A stretch of 64,000 bases of DNA. Origin: Oscillospiraceae bacterium (GTDB lineage: Bacteria > Bacillota > Clostridia > Oscillospirales > Ruminococcaceae). Under the pieces are notes generated by a model. It saw nothing but the letters and a program-made list of their open reading frames with translations, did no database searches and had not been told where the DNA came from. Shown here in pieces: positions 10,301-20,084 of this stretch. The DNA lies in contig CP107211.1 of the NCBI GenBank assembly GCA_025757845.1, forward strand, positions 2,046,001-2,110,000, given 5' to 3'. Every line of letters starts with the position of its first letter. Position 1 is the stretch's first letter. A program made the translations under genes and the position numbers.

Positions 10301-13300
10301 TTCCGCGATCCAGCGACTTACCCGAAATGTTCCATGCACCTGAAATTTCGGAATAGGTTGCCTTAATGTCAATCCCGGCATAGTAGTTCGGTGTTTTGAA
10401 CACTTCTTTCATAAACTGCGTGATGTACTCCGGCTTTACCCAGTTTGCACCAAGCCGCACTTCGATTTCCGAAGCATCCAAATCCTTGGGCTGTACCCTT
10501 TTCAGGTAATCCACATTGATCTGATACTCTGCATGGTTTGCTGCAAAGGTTTCTGCTGTGGCCAGTTTTTCACGAACATTGCCGGACAGGTATTCATCCG
10601 AGGTTTCCCACTGCTGTGTCACAGGATTTCGGAAAATCGCACCTGCCAGTTCATCCGTGATCTCCTGTTCCGGTTTACCGCAGAGCTGCACCATAAACGG
10701 CACATCCACCTTTGCTTTTTCTCCGATGGAAAGTGCCAGGGCTTCGCTGGGTGTATCCACCGAGGTAACAGGCTCCGGCTTACGGATGGTACGTTTGGTG
10801 AAAATATCGGCAAGTCGTTTGAGATTCTTCTCCTCATCCAGAATTTCCAGTGATGCCAGCAGACAATAGCTACTGTCCTGTCGGAAAGCCCGCTTATTGG
10901 CAGTGCTGTTGATAAGGCCATACTGTGCCTTAAATGCGGTGTATTGCTGTTTCAGTTCATTCTGCAAAAGCTGTACTTCTGCATCCGAACCATCATGCAA
11001 CTGACAATCCAACAGTTTCCGGGTGGTTTCCCGAAGAGCAATCATGCCCAGCACTCGCTCTGCAGTTACGGCAGGCAGTTCCACCTTGTTCATAAAGGAA
11101 TTTTCGCGGTAGTAAATCTGCCCATCCACATTCGTGAAGCTGAAATTCTTCACATTTGGGTCTGCCGGAATGGGTTCTTCCTGCACATCCAGTTCATCGT
11201 CGGAGATTTCCGGCTCCGTGATGGTAGCCTGGATGTTGCTGACCGCCTCTTTTAACTGCCGGGCAAGGTCTGCGCCCTCGATGGGCTTGACCGTAGTTTC
11301 CTGCTTGCCGTACTGGGTGCTTTCGGTGGTGATCTCTCCCAGCACCATCTCAGGATGCTGCGCAAAATACTGGTTGATAGAGTGGCCTTCCGGTGTTTCA
11401 CCAAGATCCACCCAGTCAGCCCGCTCCACCGCTGCACGGTCACGCTTTTGCAGGAACAGAATGTCAGCAACCACACCGGTGTTGGCATTGCGCTGAAACG
11501 CATTGTTCGGCAGACGAATCGCACCTACCAGATCAGCACGGTTGGCAAGATACTCACGGACAGAGGAATCCTTCTTATCCATCGTACCGCTGGACGTTAC
11601 CACCGCCACCATGCCTCCCGGACGCACAAGGTCAAGGCTCTTGGCGATAAAATAATCGTGGATGAGGAAATTGTGGCGGTCATACCGCTTGTCCGGTACT
11701 TTGTAATTGCCGAAAGGTACGTTACCCACAACACAGTCAAAAAAGCTGTCCGGGAACTGCATGGTTTCAAAACCCTGCACCGCAATCTTGTTTTTCTGGT
11801 ACAACTGCTGTGCAATGCGGCCCGAAATGCTGTCCAGCTCCACACCATACATCCGAATCTTCTCCATGCTGTCCGGCACCAGACCCATGAAATTGCCGAT
11901 ACCACAGGACGGTTCCAGCACATTGCCTTTGGACAATCCCATATTGCCCAGAGCTTCATACATTGCCTTGATGACCGTAGGAGAAGTGTAAAACGCATTC
12001 AGAGTACTGGCACGGGCTTCCTTGTATTCGTCTGCCGTAAGCAGAGATTCCAATTCTGCATATTCCTTTGACCAGTCCGCATTGTTTTCATCAAACGCCT
12101 GCGGAATGCCGCCCCAGCCCACATACCGGGAGAGTATCTCCTGCTCCTCTGCGGTAGCCTGCCGCTGTTCTGCATCCAGTGTTTGCAGCACCCGTATGGC
12201 TTCCACATTGGCTTTATACTTTGCTTTCGGCCCTCCTGCGCCGAGATCATCATCCGTAATGCGGAAGTTCATAGGCTCCTGTTTGGGCTGTGCAGGCAGT
12301 TCCGTTTCTGCTTCACTGTCCAGTGGAAGGTTGTGCTGCCGCCTTGCATGGTTGACCTCTGCCGGGGTCATAGGCTGCTGCGTCAGCGGTTCAAGGGCTT
12401 CCTCTGCCGCTGCGCGGCTAATGGCATCCGTTCGGTTCTGCACATCTGCGATCAGCTGCATTTGTTCCGGCGGAAAGTCGGGATTGAGCAAATCTTCCAA
12501 CTCTCCGCCCGATTCTGCCACCGAATAGATTACATCCATCTGCTCCGGGGAAAAATCCTCGTAGGCCACACCAGCATTATACAGAGCCGTAAAGACTGTG
12601 ATTTCCACCGCTTCTTCCATCGGTACATCTGCCTGTTCATACACATGCCGAATGTACTCCAGTGGTTCCGTTCGGAAGATCGGATACCGGGCTTCTTTCG
12701 CAAGGGTCATGTCCTGCAAACTGACCGTTCCCTGTTCAAAGTTGACCGAATCCACACGGAACTCCCTATCGTCCAGTTCAACGACGGTATTGACTGGCAG
12801 ATATTCCTCTCTGCGGAAATACTTTGTCTGCGCATGGGTTCCATCTTCCTGCTGGCCGGACAGATAGACACTCTCCCCCTGCTTCCAGAGCTTCATTGCC
12901 TGTGAAACCCACTGTTCACGCGGAAAACCAGATACCTCAACTTTGCCGAGTGCGGTTTCCTTTTCCAACAGCTTGCTGCCAAGAAGTTCCGAAATGCGCT
13001 TTGCATCCTCGCCGTAGAACTCAAAGTTTCCGTACTGCTCATAGCCGACCAGAGCATCCGGGTAGCGCTCTTTCAGTGCGTTATATTCGTTGGCGGCATC
13101 CAGTGGCAGGGGCTGCAGAGTCTGCTCCGAATACTTTTCATCTGCAAGAGGTGCATCTTTTTTGGGTTTCTCAACCGCTGCGGCGGTTGACTGCTCTTTC
13201 GATTGCGGCTCCTGCTCCATGAAGTCAAACATGGAAATTTGCCCCTGTTCAGGAACCGCAATCTCAACAGTCCTCTTTTTTTCCGGGAAAATCGTGTACG

Positions 13301-15920
13301 TTCCCTCGACATACTGGTGAAGGATAGAGAGGGATTCTGCCTTTTGCTCATATTCTTCCGAATCCAGTGGCATGGACAGCAGCGCATTGTCCATCTGCTC
13401 CAGCAGTTCGGCTGCCTGTTCGGGGTCTGCCAGCTTCTCAACAAGAACCTTTCGACCTTCTTCATGGTAAAGGTCTTGCGGATAAGGCCGCTCCACGTCG
13501 TTCGGCAGATGGTGATAGAATCCCATCACCCGCATTGCCATCTGTTCCCGTTCATAGACAGGCATCCGGGAGTAATCCGCTGGTTTCAGGTACTCACTGT
13601 CACGGATAAGCTGGTCGATTCGGCCTGCGGCCTGATTCCAGTTCAGATGAACGCTTGCATCCGGATTCCCGTATGAGCCACGCTCCAAAGAAATGCCCCT
13701 GCCATCGTGATCTTCGTGGGAATCGTCTGCCCCGCAGAGTGCATGGCTGCTGCCGCCGATTCCGTAATGGTCTTTCAGGAAGTTTGCCCGCTCTTTCTTG
13801 TCCTCATGATTCAGGAAGAACGAATAGATTGCCAGCCGGCTGTCCGAATAATTGCTGCCCCGTGTGAAGTACGCATTGATTTCATCTTCCGTAATGAACT
13901 TCTTATGCTCATTCCAGTGAAAGCCCTCTCTTGCTGCATAATTCTGATAAGGCTTTGCAAACTGCTGGAACAGAGCTGCCACTTTATCCGGCTTATAAAA
14001 GTGCATCCGCATCAGGTCTTTATCTTCGGCGTAGGCTTCTCCCAGCGCAGATAATCTGTCGTTTAGGTCAGTCAGAAAATCCGTGTCATCCAGCAAGTCT
14101 GCCAGCCTGTCTGTCAGTTCCGGGAAACCGCCCCTGAAGATTTCTGTATCCTGAAACACTGCTTCGGCAACGCCATCGGCTAAATCACGCTCCATATAAG
14201 CCAATGTCTGCGCGTGTTCCTGTAAGGCATTCTGCCGTGCAGCATCCAGAACTGCCTGCGGTGCGTACTCGCCCTGCCGGAGCAGTTCATGGATGCGGTT
14301 GCTGACATCCTCCCACGAAAGAAACGCATAGACAATCGTACCGCCCTTTGCCGTGTCACCTGCCGCAATGCGCAGCCCCAGATCATCGAACCAGACCGCA
14401 TACTTTGCGCCGTCAATTTCAAAGCCTTTTCCTCCCGTGCCGTATTCGTTTTTCACGAACTCCGTGTATTCTTCCGGGGTTTTCTCGACCATGAAATTGT
14501 AGATCAAGCGCAGCTGACCCTTGCTGCGGTTGCTGCCCGTGTGCAGGATTTCATCGACTACTTCGGAATCAAGTGCAATCTCGTCCGCATACCGCGCCCG
14601 GATCGGTTCTTCGATGGCACGGATCTGCTGTTCCACGGTCGGCAGATCAGGCAAAGAAAAAGCAGAGGCAATTTCTTCCTCTGCTTCGCTCAAATCCTGT
14701 TCCGTTGTTGTTTCAGTTAATTGTACACCAATTCCTTCAAGACGATCTCTTCTGCCATCGCCGTCAGGCTGTTCTGGTGTGCCACCCATGCCAGCGGGTC
14801 CTTCTCCTTGCTTGGTGCCGGAAACTTCTCGTTCAGGCTGTCCAGCAGGGTTTCCACCCGACTCTCCGCTGCTTCCTCGATCTGCGCCAGATGCTGGTTC
14901 AGCTTGCCGCTTATCAGCATACTCTGATACCAGTTCTTGCGGTTCTCTTTCAGGTACGTCCTGCGCAGCATCCCGTACTTCCCGATGGTCTGCGGCTCGT
15001 CCTTCACGGCCAGATTCGGGAACAGATAATCTCCCTTGCGGTAATACGTCAACTCCATTTTCTTGTCCTCCTTTGGTCGTGGTATCTTCGGTTTCACGCT
15101 TTAATGCGCTAAAGTCCGTATTGGTATTATACAAGCTGTCAACGGATTTTTCAAGCTGCTGCGTGATTTCTTTTTTGTAAATTTTCCGCATCTCTCGGCC
15201 AATGTCAAAAAGAACCGCTTCGCACTGTTCGGAAACCGCGTTGCCAAGGAACGACAGCACCGGCAGCTTGTTGAAATCCACGATGCGGATAAAGTCATCA
15301 TCGTCCAGCACAACCATAGGCTCCTGCCCACAACGGCGGGAAAGCGTATAGAAGATACTGTTGGTCATCAGTTCCCGGAAGCGGACGCGGATGTTATCTT
15401 CGTCCAGTTCTTCCAGAAACGTATCCGCCACCTCATAGGCCAGACCGTCCATCGCTTCATCCAGATTGTCGGCGGTCAGCTGCTGTGCCAATTCCATCAG
15501 GGCAGTATTCATGCTGTCTGTCTGCAACAGGCCGTAGGTGTCTGCCAGATGGTCTAAAATCGTCTGCTCATGCTCGTGGCTGTCCAGATTCCATAAGAGC
15601 GGTGTTCTGCCGCCGCGCACCAGATGGGTGTCAGCAATATCGAACACATACCGCAGTTTGGTACGCGGTCCGGTATCATCCAGAAGCGCGATGCCTTTTG
15701 CGCCACGGTTGACCCATCGGCTCATTTTCTGATTCCAGAGTTCCAGTTCTGCGCAGGCGGTTGCATCGGGCCGCTGTGCGTGGATCAGGAGTGTATCGGT
15801 GAACGAATAGCGATACAGCCGCGCCGCCACATCCAGATAACTCATCCAGTCCTGTGGCGAGTTACTGACATACCGGGCGTTCTGCTGCGCCAATTCTCGA
15901 ATATCGTTAATCTGTGGCAA
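7365..15920 (-). CDS. Giant SNF2-type helicase / N6-adenine DNA methylase of the ICE
   Basis: A single 2851-residue protein. The N-terminus resembles the ArdC fold (TDTLLIHAQRPDATACAELELW, GAKGIALLD). A methylase domain has motif I VLEPSCGIGNFMG near residue 1333 and GNVPFGNY near 1397, a variant of NPPF/NPPY. A superfamily 2 helicase follows, with Walker A CVGAGKT near 2003, DESHF near 2165, TGTPVSNS, and motif VI QQEGRILRQGN near 2495. Such proteins are constant in Tn1549-type ICEs and are thought to modify or remodel incoming DNA. The start is TTG at 15920, with AAAGGAGG eight bases upstream. Residues 287-401 are low-complexity and overlap the nested tnpV gene. Confidence 0.85.
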   Translation of the reverse strand: MPQINDIRELAQQNARYVSNSPQDWMSYLDVAARLYRYSFTDTLLIHAQRPDATACAELELWNQKMSRWVNRGAKGIALLDDTGPRTKLRYVFDIADTHLVRGGRTPLLWNLDSHEHEQTILDHLADTYGLLQTDSMNTALMELAQQLTADNLDEAMDGLAYEVADTFLEELDEDNIRVRFRELMTNSIFYTLSRRCGQEPMVVLDDDDFIRIVDFNKLPVLSFLGNAVSEQCEAVLFDIGREMRKIYKKEITQQLEKSVDSLYNTNTDFSALKRETEDTTTKGGQENGVDVLPQGRLSVPESGREGRAADHREVRDAAQDVPEREPQELVSEYADKRQAEPASGADRGSSGESGGNPAGQPEREVSGTKQGEGPAGMGGTPEQPDGDGRRDRLEGIGVQLTETTTEQDLSEAEEEIASAFSLPDLPTVEQQIRAIEEPIRARYADEIALDSEVVDEILHTGSNRSKGQLRLIYNFMVEKTPEEYTEFVKNEYGTGGKGFEIDGAKYAVWFDDLGLRIAAGDTAKGGTIVYAFLSWEDVSNRIHELLRQGEYAPQAVLDAARQNALQEHAQTLAYMERDLADGVAEAVFQDTEIFRGGFPELTDRLADLLDDTDFLTDLNDRLSALGEAYAEDKDLMRMHFYKPDKVAALFQQFAKPYQNYAAREGFHWNEHKKFITEDEINAYFTRGSNYSDSRLAIYSFFLNHEDKKERANFLKDHYGIGGSSHALCGADDSHEDHDGRGISLERGSYGNPDASVHLNWNQAAGRIDQLIRDSEYLKPADYSRMPVYEREQMAMRVMGFYHHLPNDVERPYPQDLYHEEGRKVLVEKLADPEQAAELLEQMDNALLSMPLDSEEYEQKAESLSILHQYVEGTYTIFPEKKRTVEIAVPEQGQISMFDFMEQEPQSKEQSTAAAVEKPKKDAPLADEKYSEQTLQPLPLDAANEYNALKERYPDALVGYEQYGNFEFYGEDAKRISELLGSKLLEKETALGKVEVSGFPREQWVSQAMKLWKQGESVYLSGQQEDGTHAQTKYFRREEYLPVNTVVELDDREFRVDSVNFEQGTVSLQDMTLAKEARYPIFRTEPLEYIRHVYEQADVPMEEAVEITVFTALYNAGVAYEDFSPEQMDVIYSVAESGGELEDLLNPDFPPEQMQLIADVQNRTDAISRAAAEEALEPLTQQPMTPAEVNHARRQHNLPLDSEAETELPAQPKQEPMNFRITDDDLGAGGPKAKYKANVEAIRVLQTLDAEQRQATAEEQEILSRYVGWGGIPQAFDENNADWSKEYAELESLLTADEYKEARASTLNAFYTSPTVIKAMYEALGNMGLSKGNVLEPSCGIGNFMGLVPDSMEKIRMYGVELDSISGRIAQQLYQKNKIAVQGFETMQFPDSFFDCVVGNVPFGNYKVPDKRYDRHNFLIHDYFIAKSLDLVRPGGMVAVVTSSGTMDKKDSSVREYLANRADLVGAIRLPNNAFQRNANTGVVADILFLQKRDRAAVERADWVDLGETPEGHSINQYFAQHPEMVLGEITTESTQYGKQETTVKPIEGADLARQLKEAVSNIQATITEPEISDDELDVQEEPIPADPNVKNFSFTNVDGQIYYRENSFMNKVELPAVTAERVLGMIALRETTRKLLDCQLHDGSDAEVQLLQNELKQQYTAFKAQYGLINSTANKRAFRQDSSYCLLASLEILDEEKNLKRLADIFTKRTIRKPEPVTSVDTPSEALALSIGEKAKVDVPFMVQLCGKPEQEITDELAGAIFRNPVTQQWETSDEYLSGNVREKLATAETFAANHAEYQINVDYLKRVQPKDLDASEIEVRLGANWVKPEYITQFMKEVFKTPNYYAGIDIKATYSEISGAWNISGKSLDRGNPLVTNTYGTLRVNGYKLLEDALNLRDTKIYDTIHDADGDHRVLNKQETMLAQQAQESIREAFKQWIFKNLDRREDLCATYNRIFNAIRPREYDGSHIRFEGMTPEISLMPHQKNAVAHILYGNNTLLAHCVGAGKTFQMIAAGMESRRLGLSQKNLYVVPNHLTEQWGADFLRLYPNANILVATKKDFEPSNRKQFCSRIATGDYDAIVIGHSQFERVPLSPERQKAIIERQIDDITLALADARSEDSRSFTVKQMEKTKKTLEAKLQKLNDQTRKDDVVTFEELGVDRLFVDESHFYKNMFLYTKMRNIAGIAQTDAQKSSDMFAKCQYLDELTGGKGVTFATGTPVSNSMVELYTIMRYLQYDTLQKMGLSHFDDWAASFGETVTAIELSPEGTGYRAKTRFARFFNLPELISLFKESADVQTADMLNLPVPQAEYINEVLKPSETQEEMVSSFADRAEAVRNGSVNPKSDNMLKITNDGRKLALDQRLMNEMLPDEPESKVNRCVDNAFKVWEESAPGKGTQLIFCDLSTPKADGTFNVYDDVREKLVARGVPREEVAFIHEYNTETKKADLFAKVRAGQVRILMGSTPKLGAGTNIQDRLIALHHLDCPWKPSDLEQQEGRILRQGNRNKQVKIYRYVTENTFDSYMWQILENKQKFISQIMTSKSPVRACDDVDDTALSYAEIKALATGNPYIKEKMDLDIQVSKLKLLKANHTSQFYSLESDIARRYPREIAVAQGQIEALKTDMEAAKPLLAQDKDHFSMEISGKVYTERKEAGAAIIEACKALKAAGTEGRIGSYGAFELHSRFDNFDKVFRLSIKGAWNYSMEVGKDPLGNILRVTNALAGIERALPQVERRLETLEQQLAQAKEEAKRPFAQEAELAEKSACLAELNSLLNMDEKGSEDALGVDEDAAETEVADRPRQPVNYAGRVAERTADNVRKPSVLAQLHTKQAERSAEPQKSQKRKSHEMEL
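14717..15058 (-). CDS. tnpV: TnpV-like protein, nested out of frame inside the SNF2-methylase gene
   Basis: This 113-residue frame lies entirely inside the giant gene, on the same strand. It is a real TnpV: it matches the independent tnpV at 51.5 kb along its length (IGKYGMLRRTYLKENR against IGKYGRMRKSYLKEHR; also GDYLFPNL against GDYDIPNL, and the LTAMAEEI.L.EL. ending). It has its own Shine-Dalgarno, AAAGGAGG eight bases before ATG 15058. The matching part of the large protein is rich in G, E, R and P with no domain, as expected for an overprinted linker. TnpV proteins are Tn4451-type accessory proteins without a settled function. Confidence 0.85.
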   Translation of the reverse strand: MELTYYRKGDYLFPNLAVKDEPQTIGKYGMLRRTYLKENRKNWYQSMLISGKLNQHLAQIEEAAESRVETLLDSLNEKFPAPSKEKDPLAWVAHQNSLTAMAEEIVLKELVYN

Positions 15921-15934
15921 GGGTCAAACCTCCT

Positions 15935-17674
15935 TTACGTTTTCGTTTTCATCGGTGTTTTGGGAAATTCCAGACTGTACTGTGCACGGCCCTCTTCGAC
16001 GCGCATCACAAGGTCAGCGGCGAATGTCTTATCTTTTTTCGCGGAATAAAAGTCTTTTACATGGGTGCGGCCTTTCTTCAAAAGGTCTACCGCCATCTTC
16101 TTGTCCAGCGTTTTTCTCATGTTGGACAAGTATCTGCTTTCTTTCCAAAGGGCGAATTTACAGCTGCGGTCTGCACAACAAAAGCTGAGCTTACTCTCAT
16201 GTACAGGGTTTCCGCAGACCGGGCAGCTTCCTACGCTTACCTTATTATGATTGGGAGCTGCCGCGACGGTAGGAATCTGCCGGAGGTCAGCCAACATCTT
16301 ATTGAGCAATCCGTGGATGCCCTGCATAAAATCATAGGGCTTGATCTCGCCGCGCTCCATCCGCAGCAGGTCATTTTCCCATTCGGCTGTCATACTGGCA
16401 GATTTCAGGTAGTCCGGGATATTGCGGATCGCGGCCACACCGTCCTCCGTGGGAATCATCTGCTTGCCTTTACGCTGCACATAGCCGGCGGATACCAGCT
16501 TTTCCAGAATCGCAGCGCGCGTTGCAGGGGTTCCCAGACCTTTCTTCTCCGTGTCCTTTTCAAATTCCTTGTTGCCTGCCGTTTCCATTGCCGACAGCAG
16601 GGTATCTTCGGTGTAGACTTTCGGCGGCGAAGTAAAGCCCTGCTTTTTCTCGGCCCGTACCACAGGAAGGACGGTTCCCTGCTCCATCTTTTTCGGAAGC
16701 GGCGCATCCTTGTCCTTTTCCGGCTCCACAAACGGAACAGGCTTTGCTGTGTATCCGGGTTGTAGAACATCCTTATATTTTGCAGTGAAGTTCCTGCCCT
16801 GGCAGCATACTGTCACCAGAACATCTTCGTAGATGAACGGCGGCTGCACAGCCTGCACCAGCTTCCAGATAATGAGTGAAAGAATCTTCTGTTTGATTTC
16901 GGACAATTTTTCCTTGCTCCATTTTATGCTCTGCATGGTCGGCAGGATTGCGTGGTGGTCTGTGACCTTGCTGTTGTTGATAATGCAGCTTACATCTGCC
17001 GCTGTGCCATCCAAGGCCAGCACCAGCGATTCCACCGTCTTGCGCATATCCTCAGTCACAAACTGGCTGTCCGTTCTGGGATATGTCACCAGTTTTTCTT
17101 CATACAGTTCCTGCGCAGCCTGTAAGGTCTGGCTGGCGGTCAGGCCGTAGTATCGGTTTGCTTCTCGCTGTAAGGTTGTCAGGTCATACAGCTTCGGAGG
17201 TTTCTTTTCCACCCGTTTGCGTTCAATGCTGCCAACCACAGCACACTGTCCATCGCAAGCTGCCTGCACGGTATCGGCATCCTGCTCCTGTGCCATTTGT
17301 TCCGATACCGCTACGACACCCGCGCCGGACAGTTCCACTTTATAATAGGGTTCTTTTACAAAGTTCTGGATTTTTGCCTGTCGTTCGGCCAGCATCGCCA
17401 GCGTCGGGGTCTGCACACGGCCAATGGTCTGCTTTCTGCCGTACTTTTTCGTAAAAGCACGGGTTCCGTTCATGCCGATCAGCCAGTCTGCTTTTGCCCT
17501 ACACTCGGACGCTGCAAACAGGTTGTCATAGGCCGCGCCATCTTTCAGATTTTCAAAGCCCTGCTGGATGGCAGCATCCTCCATGCTGCTGATCCACAGC
17601 CGCTTGATGGGGAGTTTACTTCCAGCAAGGGCATACACACGGCGGAAAATTGCTTCACCCTCGCGCCCGGCGTC
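15935..17674 (-). pseudogene. topB: DNA topoisomerase III, 3' part (interrupted by IME-1)
   Basis: Type IA topoisomerase from DAGREGEAIFRRVYALAG onward: LWISSME, the active-site tyrosine region LVTYPRTDSQF, TDHHAILPT, GLGTPATRAAI and a C-terminal zinc-binding part (CPVCGNPVHESKLSFCCADRSCKF). The N-terminal 104 residues, with the Toprim start, are at 28764-29074. The split falls in the DAGREGE motif, whose acidic residues bind magnesium, so neither part can work alone. Upstream of the split the frame runs into IME-1 sequence, which accounts for an apparent start at 17779. Excision of IME-1 would restore NACDAGREGE exactly. In the ICE, TopB likely helps process DNA during transfer or replication. 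Confidence 0.9.
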
Positions 17675-17711
17675 TGTTGGATAGTTCTCGGAGGTGACTT
17701 TTCTGACGTTG

Positions 17712-19337
17712 TTACTCAATGGCATCCAATGGGCCGATAAAGCGGTAGAAAATCTGGATTTTCTGGACGTATTCGCCATCGACCTTTTCCGCTTTGGATA
17801 CCAGAATCTTGTCGATCAGCTGGTGCAGAATCTTATAGTTCAGTTCGGTGATGCCAGCATACTTGCTGACTTCATCAATAAAATCCTGAATCTTATCCAT
17901 CTGATCGTGTTCAGCACGACCTTCCTGTTCGTACTGCTCGATTTTTTCGGTCAGTTCAGCCTGTTCCTTGTCATAGCGATCTGCAAGCATTTGAAAACGT
18001 TTCTCCGGGAGAAGCCCCTTTGACACATCCTCATAAAGTTTTGCGTACAAATCTTCGATTTCTGCGATTCTTGCTTTACACTGTTTCAATTCCCGCTTGT
18101 GCTGCGCCCGGTCAGAAGATACCCGAAGGTGCATCTGGTCTGCAATTTTTCGCACAAGGGCGTCTCGGTTGCCCACAGCGGCCTTTGCGTGTGCCTGAAT
18201 GTCAGCAAGGACAGCTTCATGCAAAACACGGGCTTCCAAGTTGTGAGAGGCGCAGGCTTTCGCACCATACTTCCGATAAGTGCTGCAACAATAAAATGTC
18301 TGATCCAAAATGTTATTGCGTTTGCGGCGGGCTTCAACTTTGACCAACATTGTTCTGCCACAATCTGCGCAGCGAACGATTCCTTTGAAGATGTTGTCGT
18401 ATTCGGTCTTATCGCACATAAAACTACCGGAACGGCTATAAAGGATTCGCTGCACATTCTCCCAACGGTCTTGTGGGATGATTGCTTCATGCGTGTTCGG
18501 AACAATAGCACGTTCTTCAAAAGGGATATAACGTCGCTTCTTGGATTTCATGGACACAGTAGGTTTTGCTTCATAGATGATGTGTCCGGCGTAGACCGGG
18601 CTGTGCAGAATTTGACTGACATAGGCAGAATCCCAATCATACATCTTTTCATCATCGACAAAGCGACCAAACATCTCTTTTTTGTAGTAGCACGGCTTCA
18701 GGATTTTCTCATCGTGAAGCCGTTTGGCGATACGGTGAAGCCCAAGTCCTTCCTCCGCCAATGAATAGAGATACTCAACAACAGGGGCGGTATTCGGGTC
18801 GATCACAAGGTGGTTGTGGTCGGCAGGGTCTTTCTGATAGCCAAACGGTGCGCCGCTGGAGATATACTTCCCACTTTTCTTGCGTGTCCGAAGAGCACTC
18901 TTGATTTTACGGGAAGTATCCTTGGCATACATTTCATTGATGATGTTTCTGAACGGAGCAATATCCATCTGGGATTGCTCGTTGGAATCGTAACCATCGT
19001 TGATTGCAATATAGCGGACACCGTGTTCCGGAAAAAAGATTTCCATATACGTTCCGGTTTCGATGTGGTTGCGTCCAAGTCTGGATTGGTCTTTGGTAAT
19101 GACGGTCGCTACCTTTCCATCCCGGATATCATCCAGCAGTTCTTGAAAGGCAGGACGGTCAGAGTTCGTTCCACTGTAACCATCATCGACATAGTACTGG
19201 CAATTTCCGAAACCGTTGCGTGTGGCATACTCCATAAGCATCGCCTTTTGTGTGCGGATGCTCAGGCTTTCATGGGCTGACCCGTCATCTTTTGACAGGC
19301 GGCAGTATAAAGCGGTTACTTTTTTGTCCTTTTCCAT
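17712..19337 (-). CDS. Large serine recombinase of IME-1
   Basis: A 541-residue large serine recombinase of the TnpX/TndX type. The N-terminal resolvase domain has the nucleophile in YCRLSKDD (Ser15) and the arginine motif SRLGRNH. The recombinase domain (GAPFGYQK, HSPVYAGHIIYEAKP) follows, then a zinc ribbon (CADCGRTM ... CCSTYRKYGAKAC) and a coiled-coil C-terminus. It should cut and rejoin both attachment sites at the GA core. It lies directly next to the left attachment site. The start at 19337 has GGAGG five bases upstream; the earlier ATG at 19349 overlaps that ribosome-binding site. Confidence 0.92.
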   Translation of the reverse strand: MEKDKKVTALYCRLSKDDGSAHESLSIRTQKAMLMEYATRNGFGNCQYYVDDGYSGTNSDRPAFQELLDDIRDGKVATVITKDQSRLGRNHIETGTYMEIFFPEHGVRYIAINDGYDSNEQSQMDIAPFRNIINEMYAKDTSRKIKSALRTRKKSGKYISSGAPFGYQKDPADHNHLVIDPNTAPVVEYLYSLAEEGLGLHRIAKRLHDEKILKPCYYKKEMFGRFVDDEKMYDWDSAYVSQILHSPVYAGHIIYEAKPTVSMKSKKRRYIPFEERAIVPNTHEAIIPQDRWENVQRILYSRSGSFMCDKTEYDNIFKGIVRCADCGRTMLVKVEARRKRNNILDQTFYCCSTYRKYGAKACASHNLEARVLHEAVLADIQAHAKAAVGNRDALVRKIADQMHLRVSSDRAQHKRELKQCKARIAEIEDLYAKLYEDVSKGLLPEKRFQMLADRYDKEQAELTEKIEQYEQEGRAEHDQMDKIQDFIDEVSKYAGITELNYKILHQLIDKILVSKAEKVDGEYVQKIQIFYRFIGPLDAIE

Positions 19338-19430
19338 GTGTACCTCCATAATGGAAAAGAGACCTCATCAATCACATTGTATCGAAACCTGTGCGATGAT
19401 GCAAGCTCTTTTCCGCAGTAAAACGTCCAA

Positions 19431-19613
19431 TTAGCCAGCTGCAAGATACGATTCGGCAGTTTTCCGAATTTCTTCCTCTGCAAGCCGTTGAAAAAGCGTG
19501 TTCATCGGCACATTGCCAATATAGTGGCGTTCTACGATCAGACGCACGGACTTCGGACTTCTCGGCGCACGGCTGCGTTCAGCAGACTTCTTCTCGGATT
19601 TTTCTTTGTTCAA
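19431..19613 (-). CDS. Small basic protein upstream of the IME-1 recombinase
   Basis: A 60-residue protein with a lysine/arginine-rich N-terminus and the helical region KSVRLIVERHYIGN then LFQRLAEEEIRKTAES. Proteins of this size and pattern often precede large serine recombinases in Clostridial IMEs; the function is not known to me. I choose TTG at 19613, which has AGGAGG seven bases upstream, rather than the TTG two codons earlier that nearly touches the ribosome-binding site. Confidence 0.5.
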   Translation of the reverse strand: MNKEKSEKKSAERSRAPRSPKSVRLIVERHYIGNVPMNTLFQRLAEEEIRKTAESYLAAG

Positions 19614-19628
19614 GGGCAAACCTCCTGT

Positions 19629-19814
19629 TCATGTGCTGCAAGTGCGGAAAGGAATGGACTCCAATCGTCTTTCTCCTCTTGTTTTACCCCCGCTGATTGG
19701 GCGGAAGGTTCCGTTGAGGAAGCGGATGTAACGAGAGCCGGCATCTCCTCCAGCTCCCCATCGCAGGCGGGCTTGAACAAACTCGTCTGCGTTAATATGA
19801 TATAGGTCTCCCAT
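19629..19814 (-). CDS. Small hypothetical protein
   Basis: A 61-residue frame that starts at ATG 19814 after a weak GAGGG and ends just before the Shine-Dalgarno of the next gene. It begins MGDLYHINADEFVQARLRW and has a basic C-terminus. I do not recognise it. Its position as a closely spaced first gene before the small basic protein and recombinase supports it somewhat; the arginine- and glycine-rich composition would also fit a chance frame. Confidence 0.3.
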   Translation of the reverse strand: MGDLYHINADEFVQARLRWGAGGDAGSRYIRFLNGTFRPISGGKTRGERRLESIPFRTCST

Positions 19815-20028
19815 ATTCGCCCTCGGCTCCCTAGGAGTGGGGAATCGTCCGGCAGCGGATTTTTACCGCATCATTGGCATTTCAGCCACCCCGTCTTCGT
19901 CATGACCGGGCTGCGAGTTACAGAAGTACCTTTTGTGACGTACCGGACGATTGAACTATTCTGTTGTCAAAGAACGTATGGAAAATCTGCGGAAGTTGGG
20001 TTTCCAAAAAATCAGCTTCTATATACGA

Positions 20029-20084
20029 GCCATCGAGAGGAGCTAAAAGACACCCTCGCTTTTAAGAATTCACAAAAAGTTCAT
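20029..20084 (+). repeat. Imperfect direct repeat, copy A
   Basis: Pairs with 20260-20315. Shared blocks are CATCGAG, AGACACCC and a final AATT.ACAAAAA.GT.CA. The distance between starts is 231 bases. Confidence 0.55.

Noticed and set aside
17675..17779. Topoisomerase start at 17779
   Set aside because: The first 35 codons of this frame are IME-1 sequence and overlap the recombinase end in another frame; the topB homology begins at the core.
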